Positions 52,601-64,000 of a stretch of 64,000 bases of DNA are shown here, piece after piece. Made by a program: the position numbers and the translations under genes. The number at the start of each line of letters is the position of its first letter. Position 1 is the first letter of the stretch. The DNA is taken from NCBI RefSeq assembly GCF_965638725.1, contig NC_134952.1:56274065-56338064 (forward strand), read 5' to 3'. Below the pieces are notes generated by a model. It searched no databases and had not been told where the DNA came from. It was given only the letters and a program-made list of their open reading frames with translations. Source of the DNA: Aptenodytes patagonicus. Taxonomy: Eukaryota; Chordata; Aves; Sphenisciformes; Spheniscidae.

Positions 52601-54341
52601 TCTACATTTATTCATACTTTCTATATACTACAATCTGACAGTAGTATAGGAAGGAACTTTTTACAGTGAACTCCATTCACACAGACTACAAATTAATGGA
52701 TTTACTTTTTTTTTTTTTAAAATAATGATTACCACAGAAGCTAGTAAGGATTTGACTCATTCTGCCGATTGCCACATGAAGGTGATGGCACCACAAAAGC
52801 CAGCTACTTATGAGCAAAGTATTGATGCAAATCCAGCCATTCATCAATTCAGGTAGTGAGCAAATGTCAGAAAGAGTTGCAATGGGGAAACTCCAGAGGG
52901 GGAAGCCTCTCTAGAGAAAAAGGAAAGAAAAAAAGAGAAAAAAAAAACCACACAACACAACAAAACAGAACCATCCTATAGTGAAAAATGTCATGACTTT
53001 GAACTAGTGTGGGGTGAAACCTGCAGAGAACACTACCATCTGCCAGGATTCACCAGGATTTTGTTAATAAACAGCTGCAACAAAGCAGTCACAGCACTAT
53101 CCAAAAGTATAGAGAAGCAATAAAATTATACGTAAAGTTAAAAACATAAAGAAGTATTTTTATGTAACAGCTTTTGAGGAGAAGTGGATCTCTTGCTTTT
53201 AGAGTCAATTTGTTTCTTTTCAAAACACTACAAAAGAATCCACCAACTTAATTTCTGATATAACTCTACTAACAGGAGATAGGAAACCCAAATACACTAA
53301 GTGCTGCAAATCACCCACTGGGAAAGATTCTTTACCAGATATACCAGGTAATGGTATATTAAAAAAAAAAATTCTGTAGTAACATTAAACCAGTAATACG
53401 TGGCATCAGTAGCTGGTCTCACAAAATGAAGACGACATCCTTACTAGAAGACAAGATTTTATTCCTTGCCATGCTCATCTGTTGAATAACCCTTAATACA
53501 CCCTGTAACCTCATTAGGCCTCTATATTCTTAACGGTAAGCTGAACATCAGGATCCCAGCACATTCATTCTGCAAGGCTCAATACATTCATACAGGGGAA
53601 GAGGGGAGGTGGAGGAGAGGCACGGGCATTTTAGGATATAACATATTTGAGAAGTAAAGCATATTGTTGCATCCTTACCCTAAGCTAAAAATAAAAGTTA
53701 ATTTTTGGCTTGATAGAAGTCACGTATTTTTTATCCAAGTCATAACCTAGTAAAAACTCTCGAAGTTTCGATAAACAAAAGGTAACACAGAACAACTTTT
53801 AATTTTCAGTATTGTAAGACAAAAAACAGCCTTTTCAACTTTTAAGTCACAACACTATTTTTGAACAGAATTGGAAATAGTTGTTGTTAATCTTGTGTAT
53901 GTAGTGAACCTGCTTTTTCACCCATATTTTAAAAATCTATACAAAACTAATGAGTCAGTGACACTCGAAAACTTACCTTGCATATAAGCAACAATTTCTA
54001 GTAAATATAAGAAAATTTATACCTACCCTGCGAGGGTATAAATTGCAGTTTTGCCTAATATATGCCAAGAGAGACTCCAGTGTAAGTTACCTTCTCAAAC
54101 AGATTTAAATTCACAGATGATTTACTGTTGTTCCCAGAACTGAAATGATTAAACAGCCTCAGTCTTTTGCCTGAGGCAACAGAAGCTCTTCAAGATCCAG
54201 TAACTCCAATCTATATGATCCCGAGAATTCTCTTTTGCAAGAAGCTACTAACATTACATACAAGATAAAACTAAATATATAAGGTTGATTGATTTCAAGA
54301 GAGGCTTTCACAGATTTATCCAATGAGAACAAACTAATGGC

Positions 54342-54364
54342 GGGGGGGGGGGGGGGGGGGGGGG
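54342..54364 (+). repeat. G23 homopolymer
   Basis: An uninterrupted run of 23 G. It can fold as a G-quadruplex and is a likely site of length polymorphism, polymerase stalling and assembly error. The other long G runs in the window are 11-15 bases. Confidence 0.95.
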
Positions 54365-56129
54365 AGAACAAAACCAAAGAAACCTCTGGGAGTGATGGGT
54401 ACCAAACATAGGTGAAGCGTAGCAAAACCAAAGTAATTGTGTGTTCATGGGATTATTCATGACATCATTGACAAATAAAAGCTATCACAGTCTAGAAATA
54501 TGCCCTTAGCATTTAAAAATAAACTCAAGTGTTAATGTCATCATAATAGCATGTGTACAGAACATTCTGAAGGGGACTGCTTTGTTTCTCAGTTAGCTCA
54601 CTTGCCTATTGAGGACCTGCAATTTATTAATGAGAAAGACTTACAATTCCAGTAAAATCTGGTTGTTAGGCACACATTAATGTGTGTTCTATTTTTATCC
54701 ATAATATCCACTTTCCTTTAAATGTGTAATTACAACTGAGGAAGTGTAGTGTCGCTTTAAAAACCTACAGTCCATACAGAGAAGACATTTCTACTTTGTT
54801 AAAATTAAAGATGACAGCACACGGAAGTCTAATAGTGCCTACCACTTAAGTCCTTCCATCATCACACTTTTTTTTTTTTTTTAAAGGTCTTTTTGACAGA
54901 ATCTCATTTCCCTATATATGCATGCTTCACTCATGCATCATTCTCTTTGCAGAAAAGAGACTCCCGAGTTAAAAAAAAAAAAAAAAATGCTGTTGCGTAC
55001 TTAAATAGTGCAGCATAGCTGTTAAACAAGCACTGAAGGTTAGGACTGCTTAGGGAAAATTGCTGTTAGTATTCACAGGTTCAGATTAACTTGCAAACTG
55101 ATTTAAATGTATAATTATGGGGTAAAACGTGTAGATATTTTAAAAAGGAAGACTGATAAAAAGGCACCATGTACAAAACTTCTGATACATGTGTTCACAC
55201 ATCATCTGAAAACAAGTGACAGTTCAAAGGACGGAGCTAGCGATCAACTAGTTTAACATATGATGGGGGAGGAGAAAATGCTCTTTCCAGATCTCGCTTT
55301 ATTTCCTTACATTCTATCCTCAACTCACATAGAAAAAGTTGTTACACGTTTCCTACCCTCCTTTCTCAAAGATGTCCATCTTCACAGATCCAGAAGAATA
55401 TAGCAGATCATTAACTTGTGTCACAAGTAGTAACATAGTACATCCACAAGCTACTACTTTTTTCTACTATTTTATTTTGAGAAAATGAATCAGATATTTA
55501 ACAGACTGGCAAAAGATGTATCTCCAACACAGAGTCAGTAGTGTTGTTTTAGTTAGTACGTCAAGTGAATATATTTTAACCTCAGGATGTCCTGAATTTC
55601 ATATGACTACATATATGTTGCAAGTTCAATACATACATATGCATAAACACAGTATGGGAAACTGTTCCCATGAAATGGGAACTGAACTGACAACAAACTT
55701 CAAGTGTTTAATCATTTTCTATTAAGGCATTAAAGCTAATCAAATACAAAGTCAGAATTTGCTTTCGTTTTTGCTATTGACAAAGCATATCCCTCCTCAC
55801 CTGAAATGTTCTTTGTTCTCAAAAATAAAGGAATCTATTCTACTAAAACCTTACAGAAATCCGAGTCTGAAAAAAGTCCAGCCAAAATCTGCATGAAGAA
55901 CAGAAGTTGATCAAATTTACAAGCCTTTGATAATAACTCTTTTGAAAGAAGCACATTTACTCAAATCTGTGCTAGGCCAAAGCTTTTCTCTTCTCATCTT
56001 GATTATAGATGGATTTAGAAATCACATTATTTCCTGTCTCTCTTCAGCAAGCTTTTGCATAGTTGAAGATTACTACAATAAGTCCCCCTTTGTTCTTTAC
56101 ATTAACTAATACAGTCCATTTATTTTTTC

Positions 56130-56425
56130 TGTCTAGGAACATTCCCTGAATCTCTCATTAGTCTCATTATTTTCCCCTAAACTGGCTCTGATTGGTCTCC
56201 ATATTTTTTACTCTAAATATGCTAGACATGACACCATACTCCAGATAAAGTCTGCTCTGTATTGCACAGCTAGCAAGAATTATTTCATGTGCCTTGCAGG
56301 CTATACTTATAGTACGCATCCTAATATGGCATTTGGCATTTCCCTTTTTCACCACAATGCTACAATTTTGACACACATTCAGCTTAGAGATTGTTGTTCC
56401 TTGGCATTCCTTCAAGGTGTTCGGA
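56130..56425 (-). mobile_element. ancient CR1 LINE relic (ORF2 region)
   Basis: The minus strand aligns by eye to the amniote CR1 ORF2 segment that leads into the HLEYCVQ motif. Visible echoes are AATCTCTAAGCTGAATGTG, GTGAAAAAGGGAAATGCC, AGTATAGCCTGCAAGGCAC, GTGAAGTAATT-like GAAATAATTCTTGC, and CTGGAGTATGGTGTC. An 82-codon minus frame persists (56167-56415) but does not read as a functional CR1 protein and lacks most conserved residues, so it is a decayed remnant. It is much older than the CR1 copies at 22366 and 36184. Borders are approximate. Confidence 0.7.
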
Positions 56426-57761
56426 AGAAAGCTACCTAAAATTCATCAGTATTAAGGAAGAAAGGAGAAACTGACAGCACTTCTCCAAGCTGTGCTCATT
56501 TTAGTCAAGACTATATTAGTAGCACTTCCAAGTGAAGTCTGGGTCTCCAGTCCTTTCTCTGAAATTATTCAAGAAAATATTATTTTGCACTTGCTCAGTG
56601 GAAGTTATTACAAGAAATATCTTTAAAAGCCCAACTTCCTTAAGATAAAGTATCTTAATGATACTAATATAATTGAAGAAACAGGTTTATGGAATTCTCA
56701 CCACGAAAAGGGAACATAGCAAATTTTAAAAAGTATCCAGATCAGTGCTTCACATTTTTAGATCAACTCCTCCTCTTTTCTGAAATGGTATGAGCCCCTT
56801 GCTTCCTTTCCTACTTCCCAATTTAAGAACAGCCTACACATGCTTTTGAATTTGTAAGCTACTTCACGAATTCCAAGGTCATAGTACTTTATATTAAGTA
56901 CATATTTAACAATACAAAAAGTCAGCTATAAATACATTAGGATCAGCAAACTACTCACACGTTGATTGAAGTGCCCACAATAAAGTTCTACAATAAACAT
57001 GGACATACCCTCTTCATTGCATAATGGTTACTTTCTTGTAATGTAAAGAAATCATTTATACCTCATAAAATGCCAAAATTAGTTATCTATAGAAGTTTTA
57101 TTTACATTCTATATATATATTAATACTTATTTTACCCAACACTACAGAGAAATCCTCTGGCGTAGCCAGCTTGTGTGCCTCTGCTCTCTCAATCCCGCAC
57201 ATGGTTTCAGTGACCAAGTCTGCAACAAGCACTCATTCCTCTACCTGGGGCACTAACTGTTTATGGGGAAGGGCTCTGCGTAACCAGACCATCTTCAGTG
57301 CAATACTGAAGCTAGCACCAAGCAAGTGGCATGTTCAAAGATTTCTGCAGCAGCCTACTGACAAGCTCTAACCTGGCATTTTATAACACCACTTCTCAGA
57401 AGCTTTTAATTCAGCCACATCAGAAGGGGTGTTCACTGGGACAACACATTCTCTACCAAGCTCAACTCCAGGCTTTGAAACATGGTAGTGGTCTTCAAAG
57501 AAACATTATTTAACAAGGGTAAACTACCTGTATCTTACTTAGTTCTTCTTCAGAAATACCTAGCCTATTTTTATCGAAGTTTTAAAAAAAGTCAAGGCAA
57601 TACATTTGCAACTATTTCATCTTAAAGAACTGAAGTTAGGCAGTTACCACAAACCAGCAATCCTGCTAGGATGCTACCAATTCTGTCATACACTGCAATG
57701 GAATGCAGACGATCTTTGTTCCCTTAAATTTCTATTATTTTTCTATACTATGTCACAAGAT
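56426..57761. other. AT-rich stretch with one GC-richer patch
   Basis: Plain DNA except for 57160-57370, which is richer in GC. There one minus-strand frame reads for about 60 codons with a single TGA in the middle (before: ALKMVWLRRALPHKQLVPQ; after: VTETMCGIERAEAHKLATPE). This could be a decayed coding or retroposed fragment. I could not match it to a family. Confidence 0.45.
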
Positions 57762-57823
57762 CCTGTTTCATGGCATTACGTAGCCCCCTGTTTCATAGCA
57801 TTATGCAGCCCCCTGTTTCATCC
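57762..57823 (+). repeat. 25-bp tandem repeat, about 2.5 copies
   Basis: CCTGTTTCATGGCATTACGT..., CCTGTTTCATAGCATTATGC... and CCTGTTTCATCC start at 57762, 57787 and 57812, exactly 25 bases apart. The first two units differ at a few positions. A small minisatellite with no gene context. Confidence 0.9.
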
Positions 57824-60206
57824 TGTAATCATGATGCACAACTGCAAATAACTTTAGTATAAGTACCAGAATTACAAATAATTGCTTTATGAAAAAGAGC
57901 ACTGTGGAAAGATATTGCTCTGATTAATAGGCTGCATTGTAAGCGCAAGTCTTATCAGAAATCTGTGGATCCACAGGAAAGTAAGTGTTATGAATGCCCT
58001 TGCAATGGAAAAAGCATAAATTAGCATGTAATCTTTCCTGGACACCAGCAAATCCAATCCCAAAGCTCAGGGTTAAGTTTAGTTGCAAGACTAAGGTTTC
58101 CAGTTTCTGCGTTCAATCCCATAGCACAGGGCTGAGTTCAGCTAACTGTTCACATGACTACTTCCCACACACGCCCTTTAACTGTGTGCATCATCCTAGC
58201 TAAAGACAAAAAGATGGTTTTTTTTACCTGGTCGGTTGTGCTTTCCATACCTTAAAGAACCGAGATCTCTTTAAGATAATTATAACACACTGTTCATCAA
58301 CTTAAATTACTGGGATGTACTCTCAACTTTAATTCTCACTTAATGCATCTTTTATCTGATAATTTTATTTTTATAATAGATTTTTTATGCATTAGCACGT
58401 AACAGAAACCTGAATATTGTCATCAGACATTTAATGTAATTTGAAAACATGAGGCAACATTCATTTATCAATTCTTTATTGAACTTTAAAGCCAGAGGGA
58501 AAAATAAAAAACACAAACCCCCACACATTCTCTGCCTCTACCAACATGTAAAAACAGTCATCTTTTCCTTTTTTACACTTCCTGCCTAAAACCACCAGTT
58601 TTCCCCTCCTTCCTGAATCTATCTAGTTTTCTGCATTGCTTCTTCCTCAGAAAAAGGAGTGCTAGGTCCTCTCAGCTCTTCTATTCTATACACCCTTCTG
58701 TGTATCCCTTTATGTCATTGTTTCCGTATTCCTCTTATGTCAAGGGCAGCTTTACACACCCAAGGAAGACTGAACTAGTTTATTAGGAGTTAAGGCATGA
58801 AGCATAAAAGAGCTAAGAAGGTACAATCTGATATTTAGACCTCTTAGCATGGCACACGTCTGATCATATGCCAAGAGAACAGCTGCCTCCCACTAATGCA
58901 GTTCCACCCATTCATGTCACTGCTTGGTCCTTTAGCCTTTGCGTGAGATAAGGTATTAACTTCCTCATTAATTATCACCTGAGAATATTCCAAATAAGAA
59001 ACCATGGTTCACAGTAAATATTCACAAGACAACCTCATTATTTCAAGAGATCTCATCAGACAGCTTTTGCAAGTTTATGCTATACTAACACAAATAGTTT
59101 TAGGATTCCCTGTATAGTGATACAACAGTTATTTTTAGCACACAACCTTTCAACTGAAGGCTATTATAACTAATATTTTTTTCTCAGCTTTGCATCTACA
59201 TACAAAGACTTTCAAAATTCAGAAGTCCCATAGCTATACTTAAGTTCCTTGAATTTTAACAAAACTTTTCACAGGCACAAAAATTAATTATTTGCGGCTT
59301 TCTCTCAAAATTATAAATGTTTCTGTCCTTTGATCCAGTAATGGCAGTTACTTGTTTAATGAAAATCCAATTAATTACTTCTAGTGCTCCCAACTTTGAA
59401 AAATGATGCTTGGTGTTCTATCACTTATCACCTCGAACTGGTAGTATCTATCCCATTTACCTTACAATTCTTTATAGTGACACTGAGTGGAAGTAGAAAA
59501 ACTAAGAACGTACAATGACAAGAGGGTTCAAACCTCAAACATTTTGCTGGAGACATGGAAACTCAGTCAAAAGAGGAAAATGCAGTTAGATCTAGTGAAG
59601 CAGTGATTTTTTTTAAATTTTTTTTTAACCACAATCTCTAAAAATATAAACATATAAAGCAAATGTAGAAAGAAAGCATTTTTACATTAGAGAAAAAATA
59701 TGTAGAAGTTAAAGCAGTTGCCTGTAGCTTAAGCCTTCTCTCTGCATGCATACCTAAAGGCTCCAAAATTCTGCCATGTTATATAAAATATCTGAAATAT
59801 TCCACTTATTCAGTTTAAAACATACTTTAAACCAAAACAATAGTACGGGTAATTTATTCTGAATATATTTGGATGTATATTTATTGAATCTTGATGAATT
59901 CTGAGAGGAGTTACGATTATGAGTCATTTGATTTCAATTTTGACATACTACTTCAAAAGTGTGTGAAAATACTCAGCTTCACAATTTCTACAAAGTATAA
60001 AAAGCTTATGCTCTTAAGTTATTTCACAGGATTTACTGTGAAGTAGGAGAGAAAAAAAAGCTCATGAATTTTCATTCTTAACTAATTTTTTTTCGTTTTC
60101 AATATAAATTGCAGTGGTTTTTTCATCCTGCATATAAGCGCCTTACACTTGAAATGCAGGTATAAATTAGTTTTCAAATAGTAGTAAAAAGCTGAAGTGC
60201 CATTAC
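57824..60206. other. AT-rich stretch with phase-compatible short exon candidates
   Basis: Mostly featureless. On the minus strand, segments 59432-59482 and 58228-58268 have splice-like borders and compatible reading phases, and continue into 57528-57559. They are described under findings because the evidence is too thin for separate entries. Confidence 0.4.
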
Positions 60207-60318
60207 CTCCTTTTCTTCCTGTAATTCTATTACTTCATGGTACTGTGGGATGAAGAGGTCATATTTTTTCTTGCCTCCTTTTTTGTTGTTGACATTTTCA
60301 TAATGCAGTGCAGTTTCT
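60207..60318 (-). CDS. candidate 112-nt internal coding exon, unknown product
   Basis: On the minus strand an excellent acceptor (CTTTCCTTTAACTTTCTAAAG) and a good donor (AAAAGGAG|GTAATG) enclose 112 bases. Two frames are stopped. The third is open for all 37 codons after one carried base and gives a charged, protein-like peptide with segments KKGGKKKYDLFIPQYHEV and IELQEEKE. This is the most convincing exon candidate in the window because length, single open frame and both splice sites agree. I do not recognise the family. It would belong to a minus-strand gene that may also use 61860-62049, though the simple join of those two does not keep phase, so an intervening exon would be needed. Confidence 0.35.
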
Positions 60319-61859
60319 CTTTAGAAAGTTAAAGGAAAGATTTATGAGTCTTCATTTTTGAACGCTTATCTAAATACATTTAGTGAAAGCTTATTCTCCT
60401 ATTACAAACAGCTGCTGTTTGCAATAACTAATGAAAGCCTAGATTACTCACTAATGGGAGGGGTCCCACAATATTGTACAATTATGCTGTAAACTCAAAG
60501 AAGCAACACAAATCATGTTTCAATAATGGCAAAATCATGTAGTTATTATCACAGGATGACTCTAACAACCACTCAGTGGAAAAAAATAAAAAGCATACAG
60601 AAAACATACAATTTTTGAAATATGTTACCCTAACACATGTAAAACAAAGCTTCAAGTGAGTTATGATGCTCTAATGCTAATTATGAGCCTTAACACTGAA
60701 ATGAGCCAAAATACACCTATTTATATCACAAATTTTGAAAAGTCTCTTGGTAGCAGCAACTATCTAGAGTTGCTATGATGATTTTATGATTAATTTTAGG
60801 AAAAAGACTTCAAAGGAAATCACTTTAAATACACAAATAGTTTTTATGACCACTTCAAATGACATTCCAGTAAGTCTGGCCAAGACACTGGAAAGGATGT
60901 AAACCATGACAGATGCTTGCACAGCAAATTAAGACCAACCAGCCTACAGATAACGCATGCTGAAGTTTATTTTTAAAATTTCTCTCTCCAACTTCTAATG
61001 AATTTACAGCTGTAGTCTGAAAACTTAGGCCCTAATCAGTTAATTACTTATGCATACGGACATAAGTAATCTTTATTTTTAACTTTTCAAGAGTTCCATA
61101 GACCCAGGCCTCTGAAATACAAGAAGAAACCTATCTGTTCAGGCACAAACATCAACACTTAACTAACATTACATAAAACAAAAGCACCTACAAGGCTTAA
61201 GAGCCTATACCAGGAATAGGCAATTTAGGCATTTAAGATCAGAATCACAAAGATGCAAACTGGCAATGCTCTGCAGTCACAGGCCAGGGCTACATGAAAA
61301 TTCATGAATTTACAGGCCAGAGCTACATGTTTAAGTGCCTTTTATAACAAACACAGATTGTTACTTGCCTACAACTACAGCTGACATCAGGCAGCATATT
61401 GATTATATTGCTTCTTAAGCCAGCCAGCAGTCACTGAAAGAGATTTTTAGAATCTTGTCTTTCCCAAACTTTTCATACTAACTTGCTATTTCACTTTGAG
61501 AATAGGACGTCCAATCTGAAACCTGAAGTCTTTTTTGTTCTTGTTGTTTTTAGAAGAAATTAGAGTCAGTCATTTATACTCGTAAGACACACAGAGGAGG
61601 ACGTAATGGTCATACCCACATTTTCTAGTATCTTAATGAGCACTTGTACAGTAGTAGAAATATACAGTCTACAGTATCTTAACAAGCACCTCTGCAGGAA
61701 GTTACAGACACAAATGAGATGCCTTCCTCTTAACACAAGGCTATACGATCAACTAGGAAAAATACTTCCCTACGTCCTTTTTGACCATGAACCATTTGAA
61801 AGTCAAGAGAAGGGGCTAAATTAAGGATTAGTTAAATAAAGTTTAATTTTACTATTTAC

Positions 61860-62049
61860 CTTGCACACTTCTCTCAGAATCTTAAATTCCACCATCACTT
61901 TGACCTTCACATCCCCAAAGAATTCATCGTTTTTCATCAGTAACAAGCCCGGCAGAGCACCTCTCCTAGCTTTGACTTGCTCAGGGATCTGCTTGACTGT
62001 ATCCCATGGGGCATGACTCTGAATGGCCAAGGGGCTCAGGAGAGCCGAG
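61860..62049 (-). CDS. candidate coding exon, unknown product
   Basis: On the minus strand one frame is open for about 66 codons, ending at a donor GTGTGCAAG|GTAAAT (GT at plus 61858-61859). Codon use looks coding-like, with many GTG, AAG, CTG and GAT. Peptide segments include HAPWDTVKQIPEQVKARRGA and MKNDEFFGDVKVKVMVEFKI. The upstream border is uncertain: a plausible acceptor AATATCAATCAG gives 62049, and the frame is closed by a TGA at 62061-62063. No known family comes to mind. A retroposed gene fragment is the main alternative. Confidence 0.33.
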
Positions 62050-62536
62050 CTGATTGATATTCAAGAACATTTTCCTCAAAGCACATTCTAATGTGCAAAA
62101 AGGCTATCAAGTGTGGCAGAAGACCAGCCTGGATCAGTCAAAAGCTCAACCGTGTTACTGAAAGTAGATCCTATTTTTTTACAAGCCGTCAAGTATAAAG
62201 TAAATTGGCTTTCAGTAAAATAAACCTTTAAAAATGTGTTCACTGTGCTGAAACCACAGGAAAATTAATAACTGTAAGGATTATGTTTCCAGTGAAACAA
62301 GCATAAATGTCTGCATATGTGAAAGGAAAGTCTTCATGAAGTATAAGAGCTCAGGAACAGCAAATGAGCCTGACTGCTGCAAACAGAAAGGCTAAAAACA
62401 GAAGGCAATCAAAATACATTAGCACAATGCAGATAAAACAAAAAAAAAAACAAACTTATTCTAAAGAATAAACATAACAATTTTGGAATAAACAGATAAA
62501 AAAATAAAATATCCTGGCATATTGTTATTTACTGAG

Positions 62537-62647
62537 TTACATCATATTGCCCAGGTCCTGGCCTTCTTGAGGTTTAAAGTCACAGCGTTTTCCAGTTAAA
62601 TTACTAGAATGTATTCCTTTATATTTCAGGGCAGAATAAGTAGCATC
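62537..62647 (-). CDS. candidate 3'-terminal coding exon, unknown product
   Basis: On the minus strand a very strong acceptor (TTTTCTTTCCCTTTACATTAG) is followed at once by an open frame of 36 codons ending in a TAA at 62537-62539. The peptide contains DATYSALKYKGIHSSN and ends QEGQDLGNMM. TYSALKY resembles a tyrosine signalling motif only loosely. Because it ends in a stop it cannot join in frame to 61860-62049 downstream. It would have to be the last exon of a gene lying to the right, or an alternative end. No close AATAAA is visible on the minus strand. Confidence 0.3.
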   Translation of the reverse strand, partial: DATYSALKYKGIHSSNLTGKRCDFKPQEGQDLGNMM

Positions 62648-64000
62648 CTAATGTAAAGGGAAAGAAAAAAAAAATTAAGTCAAAGAATCTTCCAACTTCT
62701 CGGCCAGGTTTTTGCCCTATCTACAAAACATAGCTACCAGCCAAAAATTACATGCTTGTAGCCAATGTTATGCATAGGGTTGGGGTTTTTTTGCTAGACA
62801 TTCCATAATTACAATATAAACTATGCAGTGGTTTAATTTTATTACATTGCAAAAGCCTCCAAGCAGGTTTTCACCTCATTTCCTCACTCACACGATCTCC
62901 ACCCTCAACCCCCTCAGTCTCACTGTTCTCTACAAATAGCAGTTGTGAAACTAACAATTCCCTAATAACATCAGTTTGTTTCACTAGTGTGTGTCGGGTG
63001 ATGTTGAAACTACAGAGAACAGTAACTTCAGTTACCAGCTAAGAGAGTTTTGAGGATTTATAACTCCAGTGCAGTCCAGCAGCTAGGCAGCTTGTGATTC
63101 CAGACAGCATATTTCACTGTAGAAACAATTTTTTTTTAATGTTTTCTCACGTATCCAAGTTACATTTTTCATTTTAATTCCTATACAGAGCTGCTTCTTA
63201 AGTCATACACAACACATCAAGCAGAGCACAGATCTCTCTCCCAGAGATGCCGCGATGACTGCCATAGAAAAGAAAGTACTGATTAACAATTTCGTTTCAA
63301 ACTATATAGACCAGAATGCATAAAAATGGCAAGTGTAACACAATTCAGGTTATCATTGTCCACACCAAGCAGTTACAGACCTCAGCACTACAACCCGGCC
63401 CAATGGACCACTCATCTATCCAATTACACGTTCTGCACACATCTACATACTCATCTTTCAAGGTGTCAAACGCACATGCAGTTACATTCTATTCAACAGA
63501 TTTTATGGAAGTTAGACCAGAAGCAACAGTTCCATTTAATGTGAGGTATATAAAAAAAATTTCAAGTTTTATGTTCATATAGTGTCATTTTGTTCTACTA
63601 TGTGCTTGTGTCATACCTCCCCCCTCCCCAAGTTGGGGCCTAAATTGCTGGTATCCAACATGAACACATTTATATAGTAGTCATGAGTTGTAAACGGCTG
63701 AAGGAAATGTACTAAACTGGATAGAACACATCTACTTCAACTCACAAAGGTCTGTACAAATAGTTACTTTCACTTTGGTACTAACTTTTCAGCTTCATGT
63801 TTGACTCTGCATATATATATATGTATGAAATTCAGTCTAGACTATTAAAGGTCACCCTGCATAAGTTAAAATCATGCAAACAACACAAAAGTAAACTATT
63901 GGAATTCATAGCAGAGCTTATAGGGGTTAATATGAAAATCAATAGGTAGAGTACTTTAATCCAGAAAGTTCAGTGCAAACCCTCAACTCAAAAATATTTT
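62648..64000. other. AT-rich stretch, two weak minus-strand exon candidates
   Basis: On the minus strand, about 62877-62931 has an acceptor-like ACTGCTATTTGTAG, an acidic open frame (NSETEGVEGGDRVSEEM) and a donor ATGAG|GTGAAA. Its exit phase would create an early stop in the exon at 62537-62647. A strong acceptor CTTTCTTTTCTATGGCAG near 63262 has no good donor after it. Nothing else is supported. Confidence 0.4.

Larger units (their letters stand above)
43646..56129. other. long AT-rich non-coding stretch
   Basis: No transposon is recognisable. It contains poly-A and poly-T runs, a G15 run joined to (TG)4 (51217-51239), a G23 run (54342-54364), and a slightly GC-richer patch at about 52040-52260. 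One strong but tiny splice-flanked segment is listed at 46567-46616. A minus-strand segment at about 54099-54147 has an acceptor GTTTAATCATTTCAG, 16 open codons and a donor GAGAAG|GTAACT. It is noted as a weak exon candidate. Confidence 0.55.

Noticed and set aside
56167..56415. 82-codon minus frame as a small gene
   Set aside because: It coincides with the ancient CR1 ORF2 relic.
1..64000. CRISPR arrays, operons, tRNA or rRNA genes, phage or plasmid features
   Set aside because: The sequence is vertebrate nuclear DNA. No regularly spaced identical repeats, full tRNA cloverleaf or rRNA sequence was seen.

Overview
The window looks like nuclear DNA of a bird, probably a neoavian species. It is AT-rich (by eye) and almost wholly non-coding. 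It carries CR1 LINE pieces whose 3' ends finish in the (ATTCTATG)-type repeat typical of bird CR1, and solo LTRs of two related endogenous-retrovirus families that I associate with birds. There are no operons, ribosome-binding sites, CRISPR arrays or long ORFs outside repeats. It is best read as intron or intergenic DNA. I could not assign it to a named gene.

Layout. 1-3.6 kb: plain AT-rich DNA with one weak terminal-exon candidate (2804-2968, minus) and a decayed tRNA-derived SINE head (3611-3672). 3984-4572: plus-strand solo LTR with a perfect 5-bp target duplication. 7654-8190: short form of a second LTR family (minus). 8.2-21.7 kb: unremarkable. 21762-22365: a pair of inverted repeats of about 70 bp with a 460-bp spacer, abutting a CR1 3' end (22366-22496). 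26513-27645: full-length 1.13-kb LTR (minus) with an internal array of ten 40-56-bp units. 27.6-36.2 kb: plain, with an unusual T-rich microsatellite at 32.2 kb. 36184-36705: fairly young 5'-truncated CR1 (minus) whose ORF2 C-terminus is still open. 39.85-40.33 kb: an unclassified GC-rich patch. 40589-41888: a second long-family LTR, split by a plus-strand short-family LTR (41289-41843). 42379-42925: another short-family LTR. 43.17-43.65 kb: a cluster of exon-like segments. 56.13-56.43 kb: an ancient CR1 relic. 60.2-62.65 kb: the most exon-like minus-strand segments.

The best-supported story is one of retroelement turnover. Both LTR families have TG...CA ends, and four of the five copies show 5-bp target duplications: three perfect, one 4/5. 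A fifth possible duplication (7.65 kb) matches at 3/5. Their downstream halves look related. They differ in the segment between the TATA box and the poly(A) signal, which has been swapped in one family and expanded or lost as a tandem array in the other. The only host-gene evidence is splice-flanked open segments. Such segments arise by chance at this length of sequence, so they are listed at low confidence. I found no previously undescribed system that I can defend. The strongest unexplained structure is the inverted-repeat pair at 21.8/22.3 kb.
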